Below are positions 45,260 through 57,343 of a stretch of DNA of 64,000 nt, piece after piece (positions within the stretch are counted from its first letter, which is position 1; each line of letters begins with the position of its first letter). Position numbers and translations under genes: made by a program. The stretch is taken from contig JARKIP010000065.1 of NCBI GenBank assembly GCA_029990175.1, forward strand, positions 5,398,501-5,462,500, in the 5' to 3' direction. The stretch is from Petunia secreta (lineage: Eukaryota > Streptophyta > Magnoliopsida > Solanales > Solanaceae). Below the pieces are notes generated by a model, which did no database searches, was not told the DNA's origin, and saw nothing but the letters and a program-made list of their open reading frames with translations.

Positions 45260-46109
45260 GGATTGTCTTCTGGCGTAATTTTTTCTAAAATGAATTATTT
45301 TATATAATGACTCGCATACACGTGCAACCTATATGCGGAGAGATCAGCATTATTAACAATGTTTCTATGAAACTATATACTCCTATGTCATTTCTTATCT
45401 ATATACAATTGTACCACACCTCCTACTTTCTGCCATGCGCATTTGTTAAAGCTTTCAGGTCGAATTACCACACATACATTAGAAACAGTTTATACAGTAA
45501 AAAACTGTTCCCATGAAAAAATAATTTACATATTATTTTATATCAGCCCAAACATTTAAAACTAAATGACCATTATATAGAGAAGTTTGATATTTAGATA
45601 ACATTGGAGAATTTCTATTATTGAACGCAAAGGTAAATTAATACTTAAAGATGAACAAAAGAAATTCCTACCATCTATATTAAAGAAATCACGTTACCGT
45701 TTATAAATGTTATACAATGAAGTTTAGTTCCACCAGAATTGGATAAAAACAACTGATTTGTCTATCTAATTATGCTTTCTATCATATTATAATGATGTTG
45801 GCAGTGAACACATATAAAACCACATAAGATATATTTCATTTTAGTTAGTTTGACGAGCCTTCCCTTTTTCTTTTGTTTCCATCTGGTATCTGGTACCTAT
45901 ATTGGAGCCAATTAATTTGAATTCACATCGTGAGATCCCATATTAGGGGTAAAGGGCTCCCTAGCAAAAATAATTTATTTTCCAAAGTTCGAACCGAGAC
46001 TTTTGGTTTGAAGAGCCCTCCACACAATACAAACACAAAAAAAAAAAAAGATCTTTTAAGTATAAAAAATCGACATGCGTAAAATTGGGAATTGGGATCA
46101 TATCTTTCA
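45260..46109. other. AT-rich intergenic DNA
   Basis: No coding sequence, RNA gene or repeat recognised. Confidence 0.4.
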
Positions 46110-46114
46110 TTCTT

Positions 46115-46278
46115 TGTAACAATCAGTGATTGATGTTCAAGTATATCTAGAAGTCGTCTTTTATCATAAAGTCCATAAGTCATGTTAGTGTTAGTTGAGT
46201 CCCATATTTTTCTTTAGCTTCTTTCTTTTACTTATTTCTTTTTGATTTCATGACGATTCCAACGTGGGATTCGTTACA
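46115..46278 (+). repeat. 5' LTR, shortened by an internal deletion
   Basis: 164 bp against 265 bp in the 3' LTR. About 100 bp are missing between GTTGAGTC and TTCTTTAGCTTC, including the segment that holds the TATA box in the 3' copy. Confidence 0.9.
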
Positions 46279-46280
46279 AT

Positions 46281-46293
46281 TGGTATCAGAGCC
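46281..46293 (+). other. Primer binding site, initiator tRNA-Met
   Basis: TGGTATCAGAGCC two bases after the 5' LTR. Confidence 0.9.
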
Positions 46294-46399
46294 GACGATT
46301 CTCTCGGCCCCGACTAATGTTCTATCGGTATCACTATCCATCATTCTCCCAATTCTCGGCTACTATAGTCTCATCGGAGACCCATTTTCATGGTACACC

Positions 46400-49300
46400 A
46401 TGTCAAGTTCAAAGATGGATGTTGCCGCGAAATATTCTTATCCAACTAATCTCCACCAATTTCAGAGGATGGAATATGAAATGTTTCCATCAGTTGAGCA
46501 GGACGTTTTATGCCAAGCTTTACATTATGAGCAACAGGTCTATTATTCACCAAATCAGTGCAAAATTCAAAGATCGGGGAGTGAGCAGAGCCAAATCGCT
46601 AGTCAACAGTCCTTAGATAAGATACTCTTGTTGATTCGAGAGAACATTCGTCGATTGGAGCAATGTCGGAGTGATTGGAAATCCAATCGATAAGGTAGAG
46701 CCAATTGTTCAGGTTCCCCTAAGGTTGAGTTCAATAGAGGTCCCACAGCTCCGGTGACTTCGACAGAGTCTGATGGCTCACGCAAATCGAGCAATCATGC
46801 ACTGAACACTAAGGTGGTCGACAAAGTTCCTGATAAGGCGCAAACGGGAGTATCGTATGAGGTTCAGGTGTTCGACAAAATTCCTGAAATGGAGGAAACT
46901 GAAGTGTCGAATGAGGTTCAAGTGTTCAACAAAATTCCTGAGAAGGAAGAAGCTGAAATGTCCAACAAGGTTCAGGTGTACAAAATTCCTGAGAAGGAAG
47001 AAGCTGAAATGTCAAATGAGGTTCAGGTGTTCGACAAAATGCTTGAGATGGAGGAAATCGAACAGTCGAATAATGATGAAGTAATAGCACATTCATGGGA
47101 CAAGATTTATGATCTAATTTTCAATGAATATGAAGCTCATTTGGTTCGCATAGATGGTGAGTGTGAATTACAAGTACACGAAAATGATAATGTGGGAGGT
47201 GCTTCGCTGAATGTGGATGATTGTGAGGAAAAAAGGTCTAAAAATAATGCGGACCAGGTGCTCGATGAAAGTTCACAAGGAGATATAATTGTGTTGCTAA
47301 GTCAAATTTCTTTTAAGGAATCAGTTTTTGTTACCTTTGATGACATAGAAGAGGTCCAAGTGTCAGCATTAGTGAAGATTGATGAACCCAAAATGCGACC
47401 AGAGTGGTATGGAGTTTTCTCTCTCACTTATGATCTCAAAGCTGAAGGAGAGTCAAGAGTGTGGAAGAAAATGATTAATGTTGCTGTCTTTGGTTCTTCG
47501 GGGATGGTTATTAATCATTTCCTATTCCAATTTGCATGTGCTGAGGATTTTAGGTCAGACCAATCAATTGTATTAAAGTTATTGGGTTCTGAATGCTCGA
47601 TCCAAGCGGAAGGAGCAATTCTTGTGGAACTAGAGGACTTATTTCACCCTTTGCTTAGTGAGGTGAAAATAGATTTCTACCAGGTGTTCGAAGATGCCGA
47701 ATGGACACGTTTCATTGGAGAAAAGCCTAGAAGTCCTGGTAGGGAGCGAGCTGATTTTTTAGTTTTAATTGGTCAAATTTTTGTTGGACAGGGGAATGCT
47801 CGCAATGCTGTTGATCCTCGTAATGTCAAAGTAATATCTTCAAGGAATTTTTACATTAGTCAAATTGAGAATGTTAAGAAACATGTTGTTGGTTCTTTCA
47901 TGGAGTGTGTCTTTTTAACTAATCCAAAGGATTCATTTTCTTTATCTTTGAAAGATGATGTTAGTATTGGTGTTACAAAGGACGTTCAAAGGCCTTGTTC
48001 TAGGTTCATTTTCTTAGATGTCGACCTTACTGTCCGGGAGACAATGTCTTGTTTTAATAGTTGGTTAGTTGCATCACATTCAGGCCTAGTTAATAGCAGG
48101 GAGAAACTTTCCAATGTATGTACTACCATGGAAAAATTCCAGTAGAAAAGGAAGTACTGGGCATGTGAATTTATATTGGTTGATTATAACATTGGAGTCC
48201 TAATTAACCAAATTCGCAAGTTTATCAAGGAGTTCAAAAGTTTTCGGTCTGAGACCTCTATGCTTGATGTTATTATTAAGATACCATGTGTAGTAGCATT
48301 ATCAATGGATTCCAAAATTCTTTTGCAAGAGGTTGTGGTGGTAAACTATCATACTTTTATATTTGCTGCTGATACACTACTTGCGAATCAGGAAGATATG
48401 TCCTTTATTGATAAGCATCTTGAATTCCTTATTGTCAAGATTCCTTGGCTAACCTCTGGTGGCAGCGAGTTCAGCAGCTCTGTAGAACATATCTTGGGGA
48501 AGAGGAAGATGAATCAAACACTGTCTGTGAATCATGGCACTCTACCAGACTTGCCTGAAATCAATATTTTTCTGAATGAATCTTGGAGTATAACATTGAC
48601 ATTAATCTATCAAGGTATGGGATTTGTGTGTGGGGATTTGCAAGTGATAGAGAAATGTTGTGGCAGTAATTCTTTAATAGTCACCCTCAACTATGCTGTC
48701 ATGGTTCAGTTCTTCACGATAGTTAGTAAGATATGGAAAGGGTTACTGAAAAAGACTTTTTTGGGGAGAGGTGACACCGAGTTTTGCTGCTTCCTTGGCT
48801 TATGATGGTCTTGTCGAGAGAATTAAAAAAAACCATGATGGCGTTTAAACTTGTTCATAGCAGGAAAAGTGACATTCTATGTGGGCTAATTGTTTTCATG
48901 CATCTTTTTAAGTTCATACAAGACAGTACACAAGTTATGCTAGCTATTTCTCCTTTGTTGCTACTTCAAAGATGGTTAGGACAAGTAGCATTAGCTACTA
49001 TGCAGACTCTTGCCTTATCCATTGTCTTGTGCAGATTCCTTGGATATGATATTGTTGGAGCAGCATGAGCAACAATGTTGGGGTCTGCTGGAGAATCAAT
49101 TTCATGGTTTTCCTCAAAAATTTTTTTTACCTGATCTCTTGTTTATTAAAGCAATTCACCAAGTTTTGCTGTCATTATGGTGCAACTACCATGTGGACAC
49201 AATTATAAGTTTGAAGCATTTGCAAAAGATATGGTGTATTGTGGAAGATGAAGAGGTTGATGCAAGCAGACTAATTTGTTCCCGATTGCAGATCTTCATT

Positions 49301-49591
49301 CAACAATACACAAGCAATCTAGAAGGAAAAACTCTGGAGAAAGGGTGGTTAAAATTGTCTTTGTTTCTGATCAATCAAATAGTGGAGAAATTTGTGGATG
49401 CTGGAATAGGAAATGGTAGTCCTACCTTTGCCGTCCACTCCATCCAATATGACTTTGTTAAACATGAATTCTGGAAGTATAAACTCAAGAGTTTCTTGCT
49501 CAACGCAAGTGATCACATAAGCTTCATCCATTTCCAATTTACATATCCCAACCTTGAGGACAAGGTTGTTCTAAAGGGGAAAGGAATGTAA
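46400..49591 (+). pseudogene. Unknown protein gene carried by the non-autonomous LTR element
   Basis: Not recognised. The frame starts at or near 46400 (MSSSKMDVAAKYSYP; an in-frame ATG at 46250 lies within the LTR). A predicted helical segment (LDKILLLIRENIRRLEQC, about 46613-46670) is followed by a TAA at 46691 and a reopened frame at 46754. 46811-47071 encodes four to five 18-residue units (EVQVFDKIPEMEETEVSN type). A non-repetitive globular-looking part follows to 48145 (VWKKMINVAVFGSSGMVINH, FYQVFEDAEWTRFIGEKPR). After a TAG the same frame runs 48176-48805, shifts, then resumes 49010-49591. No gag zinc knuckle, protease DSG, RT FDD/YVDD or integrase D-D-E is present. It may be a captured host gene, a highly diverged Gag, or a novel retroelement protein. 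Confidence 0.6.
46811..47071 (+). repeat. In-frame 54-bp tandem repeat
   Basis: Four clear units starting GAGGTTCAGGTGTTCGACAA (46859, 46913, 46967 with a 3-nt deletion, 47018), plus a diverged one at 46811. Unit length is a multiple of three, and the single indel is also 3 nt, which keeps the frame. Confidence 0.85.
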
Positions 49592-49851
49592 CAATCAGTG
49601 AATTGATGTTCAAGTATATCAAGAAGTCGTCTTTTATCATTAAGTCCATAAGTCATGTTAGTGTTAGTTGAGTCATTTTTCATATTTATCTTTTAATCCC
49701 TAAAGATGGAGTCCTATAAATATTATCTAAGTCATTTTAATATGTTATGTTGAATGAAAAACTAATCTTTTTTCTTAGCATTTTCTTTAACTTCTTTCTT
49801 TTACTTATTTTTTTCGAATTTTATGACGATCCCAACGTGGGATTCATTACA
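49587..49851 (+). repeat. 3' LTR of the non-autonomous element
   Basis: 265 bp, full length, TGTAACAATCAG...GATTCATTACA, with a TATA box (TATAAATA, 49715-49722). Followed by TTCTT. Confidence 0.92.
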
Positions 49852-49864
49852 TTCTTATATTTTC

Positions 49865-49893
49865 TTATTATTATTATTATTATTATTATTATT
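49865..49893. repeat. (TTA)n microsatellite
   Basis: About nine perfect ATT/TTA units directly after the right target copy of the non-autonomous element. Confidence 0.9.
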
Positions 49894-50294
49894 GCAATCT
49901 CCCTTTAGAAAAATAACAACTGAATCTGCTGAGGCATTGTAACTTCAATTTAAAGATTTTTATAAAGTGTGATTTACTTCCATGCGTCTGCGGTGTATAA
50001 AAATTAGCGCGTTTTCCACATTGTCGTTATAGGGAAGTCATTATAGTCTATTCGATGTTGTCGATCTTTTCCCAAAATCTTTCTGAAAGGAATATTACTA
50101 TAATTTGTCCTGGACTTGGGAATATTGTGGAAACAAAATTACCTTATGAAAATACCTGTACGATTGATTTGTATATCTATGACACACTACAGTATTACGA
50201 AAAAACATTAATGAATAAAAGATCTTCGTATTAATTGAAATTGTAATTGCCATATATAATGTTTCCTTTTGCGTATAGTCCTGCAAATTTTTTA

Positions 50295-50306
50295 TGCTAT
50301 ATATAA
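50295..50306 (+). promoter_or_regulatory. TATA box of the defensin-like gene
   Basis: GCTATATATAAT lies about 75 bp upstream of the ATG at 50376, the usual TATA-to-start distance for a short leader. Confidence 0.55.
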
Positions 50307-50375
50307 TGATTAGCCTCTCCATAACTCAGACAAAGTCAAGGGTATACAATCAATTTAATCACCACAACACACAAG

Positions 50376-50990
50376 ATGGAGAAGGCTTTGAAGAAGTTTC
50401 TCTTCTTAGTAACCTTTTGGCTTGCTGCAACTGGTTTGTTTTCTCAAAGAAGCAATCACATACATGGAATTTCATTATAATCTTTACTTCAATTGTCTGT
50501 TATATGTGTTTCTTTCGCAATATTCAATTGTTTAGTGTTTGTTCCCACAGTTCTCAGCTTTAGAAGTTGTCTTCGTGTATATGCACTTTCGTACTTTGAT
50601 ATTACAATATGCTATAATTAATTAAAATGCCGACTTATATGTATACTGATTTTTCCTTCTTTTCCCTTTTTCTTCTTGATACATTATATATTATTTTTCA
50701 ATCAAACATTAAAAGGAAAAAAATCTTTCAATAATAAACTCAAATTTGTATTTTTCCGCCGAATCTATTAAGAAATTTGTAGTAATTTACTATTTTTTTA
50801 ATTTGCAGGGTCTATGGGAAGAACTGCAGAAGCAAGAGGTGAAGCTCAAGAACGACCATCGTGCACTTTGAATAAAGATTGCCAACCATACTGTACTTTC
50901 TGGCAACTTGGTAGTGGAGTTTGTATTCAGAATTTGTGCCAATGTGTTGAAGTGCCCTGTTGCAGGAAGAAAGCATTGCTACACAACTGA
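50376..50990 (+). CDS. Defensin-like secreted cysteine-rich peptide, two exons
   Basis: Exon 1 is 50376-50433 (58 nt), intron 50434-50808 (375 nt; GT at 50434, T-rich tract and GCAG at 50805-50808), exon 2 50809-50990. The joined frame is 79 codons with a phase-1 junction. Exon 1 encodes a signal peptide (MEKALKKFLFLVTFWLAATG: basic n-region, hydrophobic core). Exon 2 encodes a short charged segment and a mature domain with eight cysteines spaced C-x5-C-x3-C-x9-C-x4-C-x1-C-x4-CC. CxxxC followed by CxC, with a Gly two residues before the fourth Cys, fits the CS-alpha-beta fold of plant defensin-like proteins. The intron after the signal peptide is typical for this class. Such peptides act outside the cell in defence or in pollen-pistil signalling; which applies is not shown. 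No family name can be given. Confidence 0.78.
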
Positions 50991-50999
50991 AAGTCACAT

Positions 51000-53018
51000 C
51001 AAAAACCAAATAATGGAGAAAATTAGAATAGAAGAAAGCAATACAATTTTGGTAGCTTTAAATTTGTATTGCATACTGGAATATTATAGATTTCATGGAT
51101 GTTTTCAGTTTTACTATTAAAATATAGATTTATGATATCTCTCTCATCATACTAATGAATGCAGAATATGTCCTTCCATATATACAATTTTCATTAACCA
51201 GTGTTAAGTACCGTATGAATTTTCGTTTTAATTTGTTACTAGTATTAAGGCTAAATTGTTTGGTTTAATCAAACTATAAACAACTGAATCATTGGCTTTC
51301 AAGTTTCACTATCGATTAGTCTGTCATATACGGGTTGACATACATAATGAAAATTGATGGCCTTTCTTTGACTCTAAATTCGATCCTGTATTGAGTATTG
51401 AATAGCTGCCAAGCAGTGAAGCTTCCACTTTCCAGTAAAGAATAGCCATCTGCCATTGAAAATAATAAATCAACAATAACAAAATATTATCTCTCTATAT
51501 TCGTTGCACTTTGAATAAAGATTCCCTAAAGGAACAAATGATGCTAGAGTCGAATATTGACGGTACATTGTATGAACACAAGAAGAGAAAGAACCTCCAG
51601 AACTTCAATTGAAACCACTGTAGCCGTAAAGGTGTTTCTTTTTTCATCTGATGCCACTTATTCTTTCAAGTTCAAGTGAGTGAGTAATTTTAAAAAACAT
51701 CATTAGTTATGAACTGAACTCAAACTTCTCTGATAAACCGACTAATAGCGGTGCACATGGAGGGGATTCTCAAGATGTGCAGCATGACCACACTGTGTCA
51801 CACATCTTTTGAGCAATTTACTTAAACTTTACATCTTTTTCTCCAACAATGAACTCAAGAGGTACTCCATATTCTTATATTCAGATCTTGCCATAATGGC
51901 CTTGTACACCAGAAAAAAACAATTAGAAAGTTCCATTAGGAATTCAAACAAAAACAAAAAAATAAAATGAAGAAGCATCAATACATTTCGGAATATAGGT
52001 CACATCTTAACATGCCATCAACCAGAGAGCAAGTTAGGATAGCAAAAGATCTGAATGACTAGGACAATTCAAAAATAAAGACGCCAAGCCTCAGTCTCTA
52101 AAGTTTTGATACCAAATCAAAAATCTAAATATCTGAAGGATCATTTTCACCATTTTCTAAAAAACGGCTAGTCTAAACACATTCAATAGCTTTTCCAGTT
52201 CCAGGCTTGCTCGCTTAAAATTTACAAAAGACACAAGTGTTAACAATCGCGTCCATATGGGCATTTTAGAAGAGAAATACTTCTGTTATGAGCATTTCTC
52301 TCCTCTCACTAACCAAAGAGCCAAGGAGAAATATTTCCATTCTGTCCTCCAGTCTAGTCAAATGCGAGTGAAAGACATTAGCAAAGGAATACTGATCTTA
52401 TCTGTTAAACTTCTAAATCTCTTGAAAAGAACATACTTTTTAAATGAATCCCGCAAATTAAACAAAATTTGTCAATTCATCCCTTCTGCAGACCATTATT
52501 GCTAAGTACTCTTAGATGCTTTTTCCAAGTTCTATTTCTTCAATTACTAAAAAGATACCAATATAACACATCCACACATATAAGGAACCATAATAAGGAA
52601 TGCCTTTGAAGAAAAAAGAAAAAGGCACAACGTTGGTACCTAATAATAGAATGTCTGTAGTTGGGAAAAAAATCTCTGTAGATGAGCATTAGACATTTCA
52701 TCATCGGCTAGAAGAACAGCTTAACTAAAAACAAATATTTCACCAAAGCCCTGCTAGCCTCATTACCAACAAAGTTATAATGTAAAAATGTACAAATGTA
52801 CACAAACAAATCCAGATATCGTCTATGTATAACTGCATAACTGATTTGGTGTAAATCATTAGAAGAAATAAAAAAAATAGATGAAACATCACATAAGATG
52901 CAGGTTCAGAAACTTGAGAGTCCAGAATCATGGCTTGATGATGAAGTGGCTATGGAGATTTGCTTCTAACAAAAATGTTCTGGAAAGATGTAATCAGAGT
53001 GAAATATGGAAAGGGTGG
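51000..53018. other. Intergenic DNA
   Basis: No gene recognised. A 19-bp exact match to exon 2 of the defensin-like gene (TGCACTTTGAATAAAGATT) occurs near 51505-51524. The rest, including an 82-codon frame at 52257-52505, shows no domain. Confidence 0.45.
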
Positions 53019-53026
53019 GATCTGGA

Positions 53027-53407
53027 CAGTGGCGTATGCATAATTTTTTATTAGTGGTGTCGGAATTTAAAGAAGCGAACAAAAGAATAAATCACTATAA
53101 ATGAATTCAAGTTTTCAATAATTTTGATGGTAGTTGTTATGTAGGATTATTATAGTAAACCTAGCCATTTAGCTAAAAAATAGAAATAAAATTTGTAGCA
53201 GCTAGCATTTGATCTCTAGACCTTAAAGTTGAATTACAAGGGCTTCAACCAACTGCACTGTTGTTTCTTTTACCTCCATAGTTTCATTCTTTTTACTTAT
53301 AACCAGATTTCTATTTCTGCTTATTATAATTATATACGTATTTAGCAAACATTTTCGATCCAGTGGTGTCGGACGACACCGGTATACTACCTATAAATCC
53401 GCCCCTG
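53027..53407. mobile_element. hAT-type MITE
   Basis: 381 bp flanked by an exact 8-bp duplication GATCTGGA (53019-53026 and 53408-53415), the hallmark of hAT elements. Ends are CAGTGGCG and CGCCCCTG (imperfect inverted repeats). No coding capacity. Confidence 0.9.
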
Positions 53408-53415
53408 GATCTGGA

Positions 53416-54300
53416 CGACCAACCCCATTAGCTCTCCTTTGTAATGGGCTTGTGTGGAGTGGAAGAATTTGTAGAAATGAACAATGGAATTTGTATTAAA
53501 ATAAGTAAAGAGTCACTCTACTCCAAATGAAGAGCATTCTTGAACGTCATCCCAATGCTCTTGAAAATGAGAGACAAAGATGGAGAGGAGTAAAGGAGTG
53601 AACGGTGACAATCCTAGAGTAGAAAAAGGAGAGGAAGTGAGGAGTGATGTGAGTCGATTGTCACCAAAATCTACACTTGGCCTTGAGAGAAAAGTGAAAA
53701 AAAGGAGAGGAGAGGAAAGAAAAAATGAGAGTGAGGACATCCTTTGCTCTAACCATATTTTATTTTCTTCTTCTTGCTATAGCTTTTGTGTAGGTACTCT
53801 TGGAGGCGAGCTAATGGAGCCTCAACCATGTGCCTTGGAAGGAAGACAAGATGACGGAGATCTTCATTGTGAGCTTCATGAACGAGGGATTGAACGCGAC
53901 ACTTCAAGCGATGTGATTGCTCATAGGAGCAACTCAAGTGTAAGTGTTTCTTTACCTTCTTATAAACTTTTTAGTTCCTTGTCTTGTGAGGACTCAATTC
54001 TAGTTGGTGCTTGTAATGCATTAGGCTATTTTTCAAAATACTGGCACAAGCCACGACTATTTATAAAATTTGCACGTCAAATTACACTTTTGTAATTACT
54101 CCTATTTTAGAAAAAATTGCACAAATTATTTTTAAAATTCAAAATAATAGTCTCCATTAGCCCTTTGGCCTTCAAAATTAATTTTCTAATTTTTTCTATA
54201 ATTTTATAAGCATTTTGTACAATTTTCTACAAATTTTATAGGCATTTATACACAATTATACACATTTTATATTATTTTATGCAATGTATACATATATACA
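53416..54300. other. Unassigned region with a 171-codon open frame
   Basis: 53580-54095 (plus) is open from an ATG but begins with a highly charged Arg/Lys/Glu stretch and has no recognisable domain. AT-rich DNA follows. I regard it as probably non-coding or part of an old repeat. Confidence 0.3.
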
Positions 54301-54309
54301 TGTATACAC

Positions 54310-57300
54310 ATACACCAGCCTCATTTAAACACCTCATCCCCTACGTGGCAAAATCCTGGCCGTCCACGCAACTGATCCAACGGCCAGGATAATTATTACC
54401 ATTTTTAATTACCCATACACACCCCAAACCCTAAAAATCCCTTCATTTCCACTTCTTACACTCAGCCGACTCACGCAATTCTCTCTTTCTCTCTAGGCGA
54501 AAACTTAATCGCCACTGTGTATGGCGATTTTCGATCGATTCAGCTGGCGAAATTGAAAACAAACTACATCAAGGTGATCCTCTCACTCGCCTCTACAAAA
54601 CCCATATGGGTTTGTTACCGTTTGATAAGGGTCAAAATCGACCCCTCACCGATGAGAACCCCAGTCACCGAAAAAGTCTCCGGCCATAATTAAACAGGTA
54701 ATCTTGTCCCTTTTTCTTGATTCATGGACTGTTATGTGACACCTCTGCTTAATTTTAACTCGTTGTTCTGTGCCTTAGCATGATTAATTGATTAATGAGC
54801 ATATGTTAACCAATTATGTTTAAATTCATTCGATTGTGCAATTAATTTACTAATTTAGGTTGAAACCTATTCTAAAAAGCTTGCATGATTGAATTTTCTA
54901 CGTTCTCTGTTTGTTCCGTGACATTTTGTTATTAAGCTCAAACCCTAGCACCCCTGATAATTCATCCATTTTGTTTTGCATTGAATTTAGTCTCTTAGTT
55001 TGTCAAAATACATAATTGTATGAGTTGCTTTGTTGGAATCCAGTCTCATAATTAGAAGAGGGTCAATGGGTCTAATTTGATATCTGTAATTGGTTTATGA
55101 TTGGTTTTTTGAATGGAAAATAGTTGTGATAATTGATATAGTATCCGTTGGAGTTCAAGGGAACTTGTTAACACAATCAAAGGGATTCCAAACCTAAATT
55201 AAATCAGAATACTATGGTAAACTGATTATTTGAACTTGGGCTTTTATTTTTACCTAAGGGAATCAATCATGTCTGTTTGGAATCCTACTTGCCTTAGGTT
55301 TAGGACTCTAATTGACTCCTATTTGGAAAAAGTACCTGCAAGGATCTTTTAATTAAGGAAAACTTTGTCACCCCAATTTCCTGACCTTACTTTCTCAAAT
55401 TCGAGTCCCGACCCATCTCTATATAAACTAGCTATTCTTATTCACTTAGGACACATTTCTAGACACAGCAAAAACATAAAGAATACTGCACTCACTCTTT
55501 CTTCTGATTATTTCTCACATAAATTGGGGATTTCCTGTTTCTTGTTACTTCTGCTCCCGTTCCTTGCAATCAACATTGTCCTAAGTATTGTTTCTTGTGT
55601 TTGCTGCATCCCTTGACAAGGTATATCTCTAATTCTTCATCACTGTTGCCTATACTCCATGCCTGCTTATGCTTGATGTTCTTGCTTGCTTTTTCTTTGT
55701 TTATACTGGCATGACTTTAGATTGTCTATACTCGTGTGAAACCTTTTCATTCTATACTTTGGCTTTGGGTTCCTGTTGGAGCTCCTGCTGACTCTTATAA
55801 CTGCAGCTTTGATTGGATGGCCATGAAAGGTCATACCAGCCTTGTTTTAGTTACAGATTTGGGACTTTGAGAAGTCTATCAGCTCCACTATGAAGCCTGC
55901 TTAAGTACCGTTATTAAAACTCTGACTATGCCTGAACTCATGGGAAAAAGTTGACATGCTTTTCTGCATACTTCTCCCCTTAAAAACTGCCCCTGTTATG
56001 TATATTCATTAGGATTCCCCTTTGTATGTGCTTAAAACAAGGTACACAGCTACTAGGCTGTGTAAATGGCCACCCAGGGGCTTTTCCTTATCCCTTTCCC
56101 TGTCTGTGATTGCATCATATAAACGAAGTCATGGCCTTTTTAGAAGTTAACTTACTAGTGTTCAAAGATTTTAAGCATGATTTAATGGCGATAGTTATAC
56201 AGAACCTGATGATTTTAATGATAAGCATAATTTTAGTCGACTGAAATCAGTGTAGAACAATCTGCTACGTCTGAACCATTTTCGAAGCCTAAACAAGGGA
56301 CATATGTGTTTAGACTGCCTGAAACCATACTATTTCTGCAAAGACTTGACTGCCCCTTTTTACATAACTAAATCAGGCCCAAAAATAATTTCAAATATGG
56401 CCTCTATGTGTATTAAAATGATTTTCAACTTACTTTAGTCTCTTGTACACTAATCTAATAGTGTATAGGGGAGTATAAAATATTGGGGTCGCTTATACGC
56501 TCTACTATATGTGTTTTTCTAAGAATACTATCAATTACTCATGTATTGCATGCCTATATTTATATTTATGTGTGACAGCCCCTTATTTACATTTATATGC
56601 TTCTATGAAACTCGTTTTTGAAAACAGTCCACTCACCTATATATATTTCCAAAACTGACCCCTACATCAAATAGCCATTAAGGTTAGGACTCGACAATTA
56701 GTGACGAGTCACACCGACCCTAAATGGCTAACATTTTATTTCAAAAATAACCTCATTCGATTTTTTGCTAAAATCTAAAATTATTTTATCAAAACTACCT
56801 ATCTATGCAAAGTTAATTTAAATGCTGAAATTGTACAAATAGACTATTTTTTGACACCCCTTTTGCAGATTTAACCTTGCTTCAAATTAGGCTTTTATAT
56901 TAGAGGCCATAAACGCGATTAGGCACGAAATATAAGTCGTATGTGTAAAATGTGACGTCCAATTGTGTATATACTACTTAGACTTGTCTAATTAGACTTA
57001 GTATATAAATTGATTGAGAATTTGACCTTTTAAGTTAGTGATATATAGGATAACACGTATTTGTATAGACATCCCAAAATATATAGACTCGGGCAGGAAC
57101 CACCTTTCGTGGGACTTGAGGAAGTGCCTAACACATTCTTCCCCGAGTCATTTGGACTTCTTACCCACTGAATCTCTGAAACTAGACCAGTTTAATAAAG
57201 ACTTGACCTTAGACGCTTAGGTGACCTAATACACCTTAGGAGCTTATATTAGGTGGCGACCCCAACTCTTAACTCAAACGAGTTACCCAGTCAAATCCGA

Positions 57301-57343
57301 AACCTGACTCGCTCCGAATTGAGTTTAAAATCGGGTATGACAA
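54310..57343 (+). repeat. Possible long LTR-like segment, degenerate
   Basis: Promoter-like text (CTCTATATAAACTAGC near 55418, with a leader and a GTATAT splice-donor-like site near 55621) is followed 1.7 kb later by GGTGGCGACCCCAACTC (57253-57270) and an end reading AAATCGGGTATGACA (57330-57343). These resemble parts of Tat/Ogre-like LTRs, but the left end and target copies were not found. 57038-57220 has an open frame without a domain. Confidence 0.35.

Larger units (their letters stand above)
46115..49851 (+). mobile_element. Non-autonomous LTR retrotransposon with unrecognised coding region
   Basis: Complete element with TTCTT target copies (46110-46114, 49852-49856), LTRs TGTAACAATCAG...GGGATTC(G/A)TTACA, a tRNA-Met PBS and a PPT (AAAGGGGAAAGGAA, about 49573-49586). 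Total 3,737 bp. The internal 3.3 kb is not gag or pol by any motif I can see, yet it is largely open in one frame (46250-48805, resuming at 49010-49591) apart from a few stops and shifts. The last codons (PNLEDKVVLKGKGM) resemble the tail of many plant gypsy Pol proteins, hinting at a gypsy-derived parent. Confidence 0.88.

Noticed and set aside
53580..54095. 171-codon plus-strand frame as a host gene
   Set aside because: Charged low-complexity start, no domain and no promoter signal; kept only as an unassigned region.
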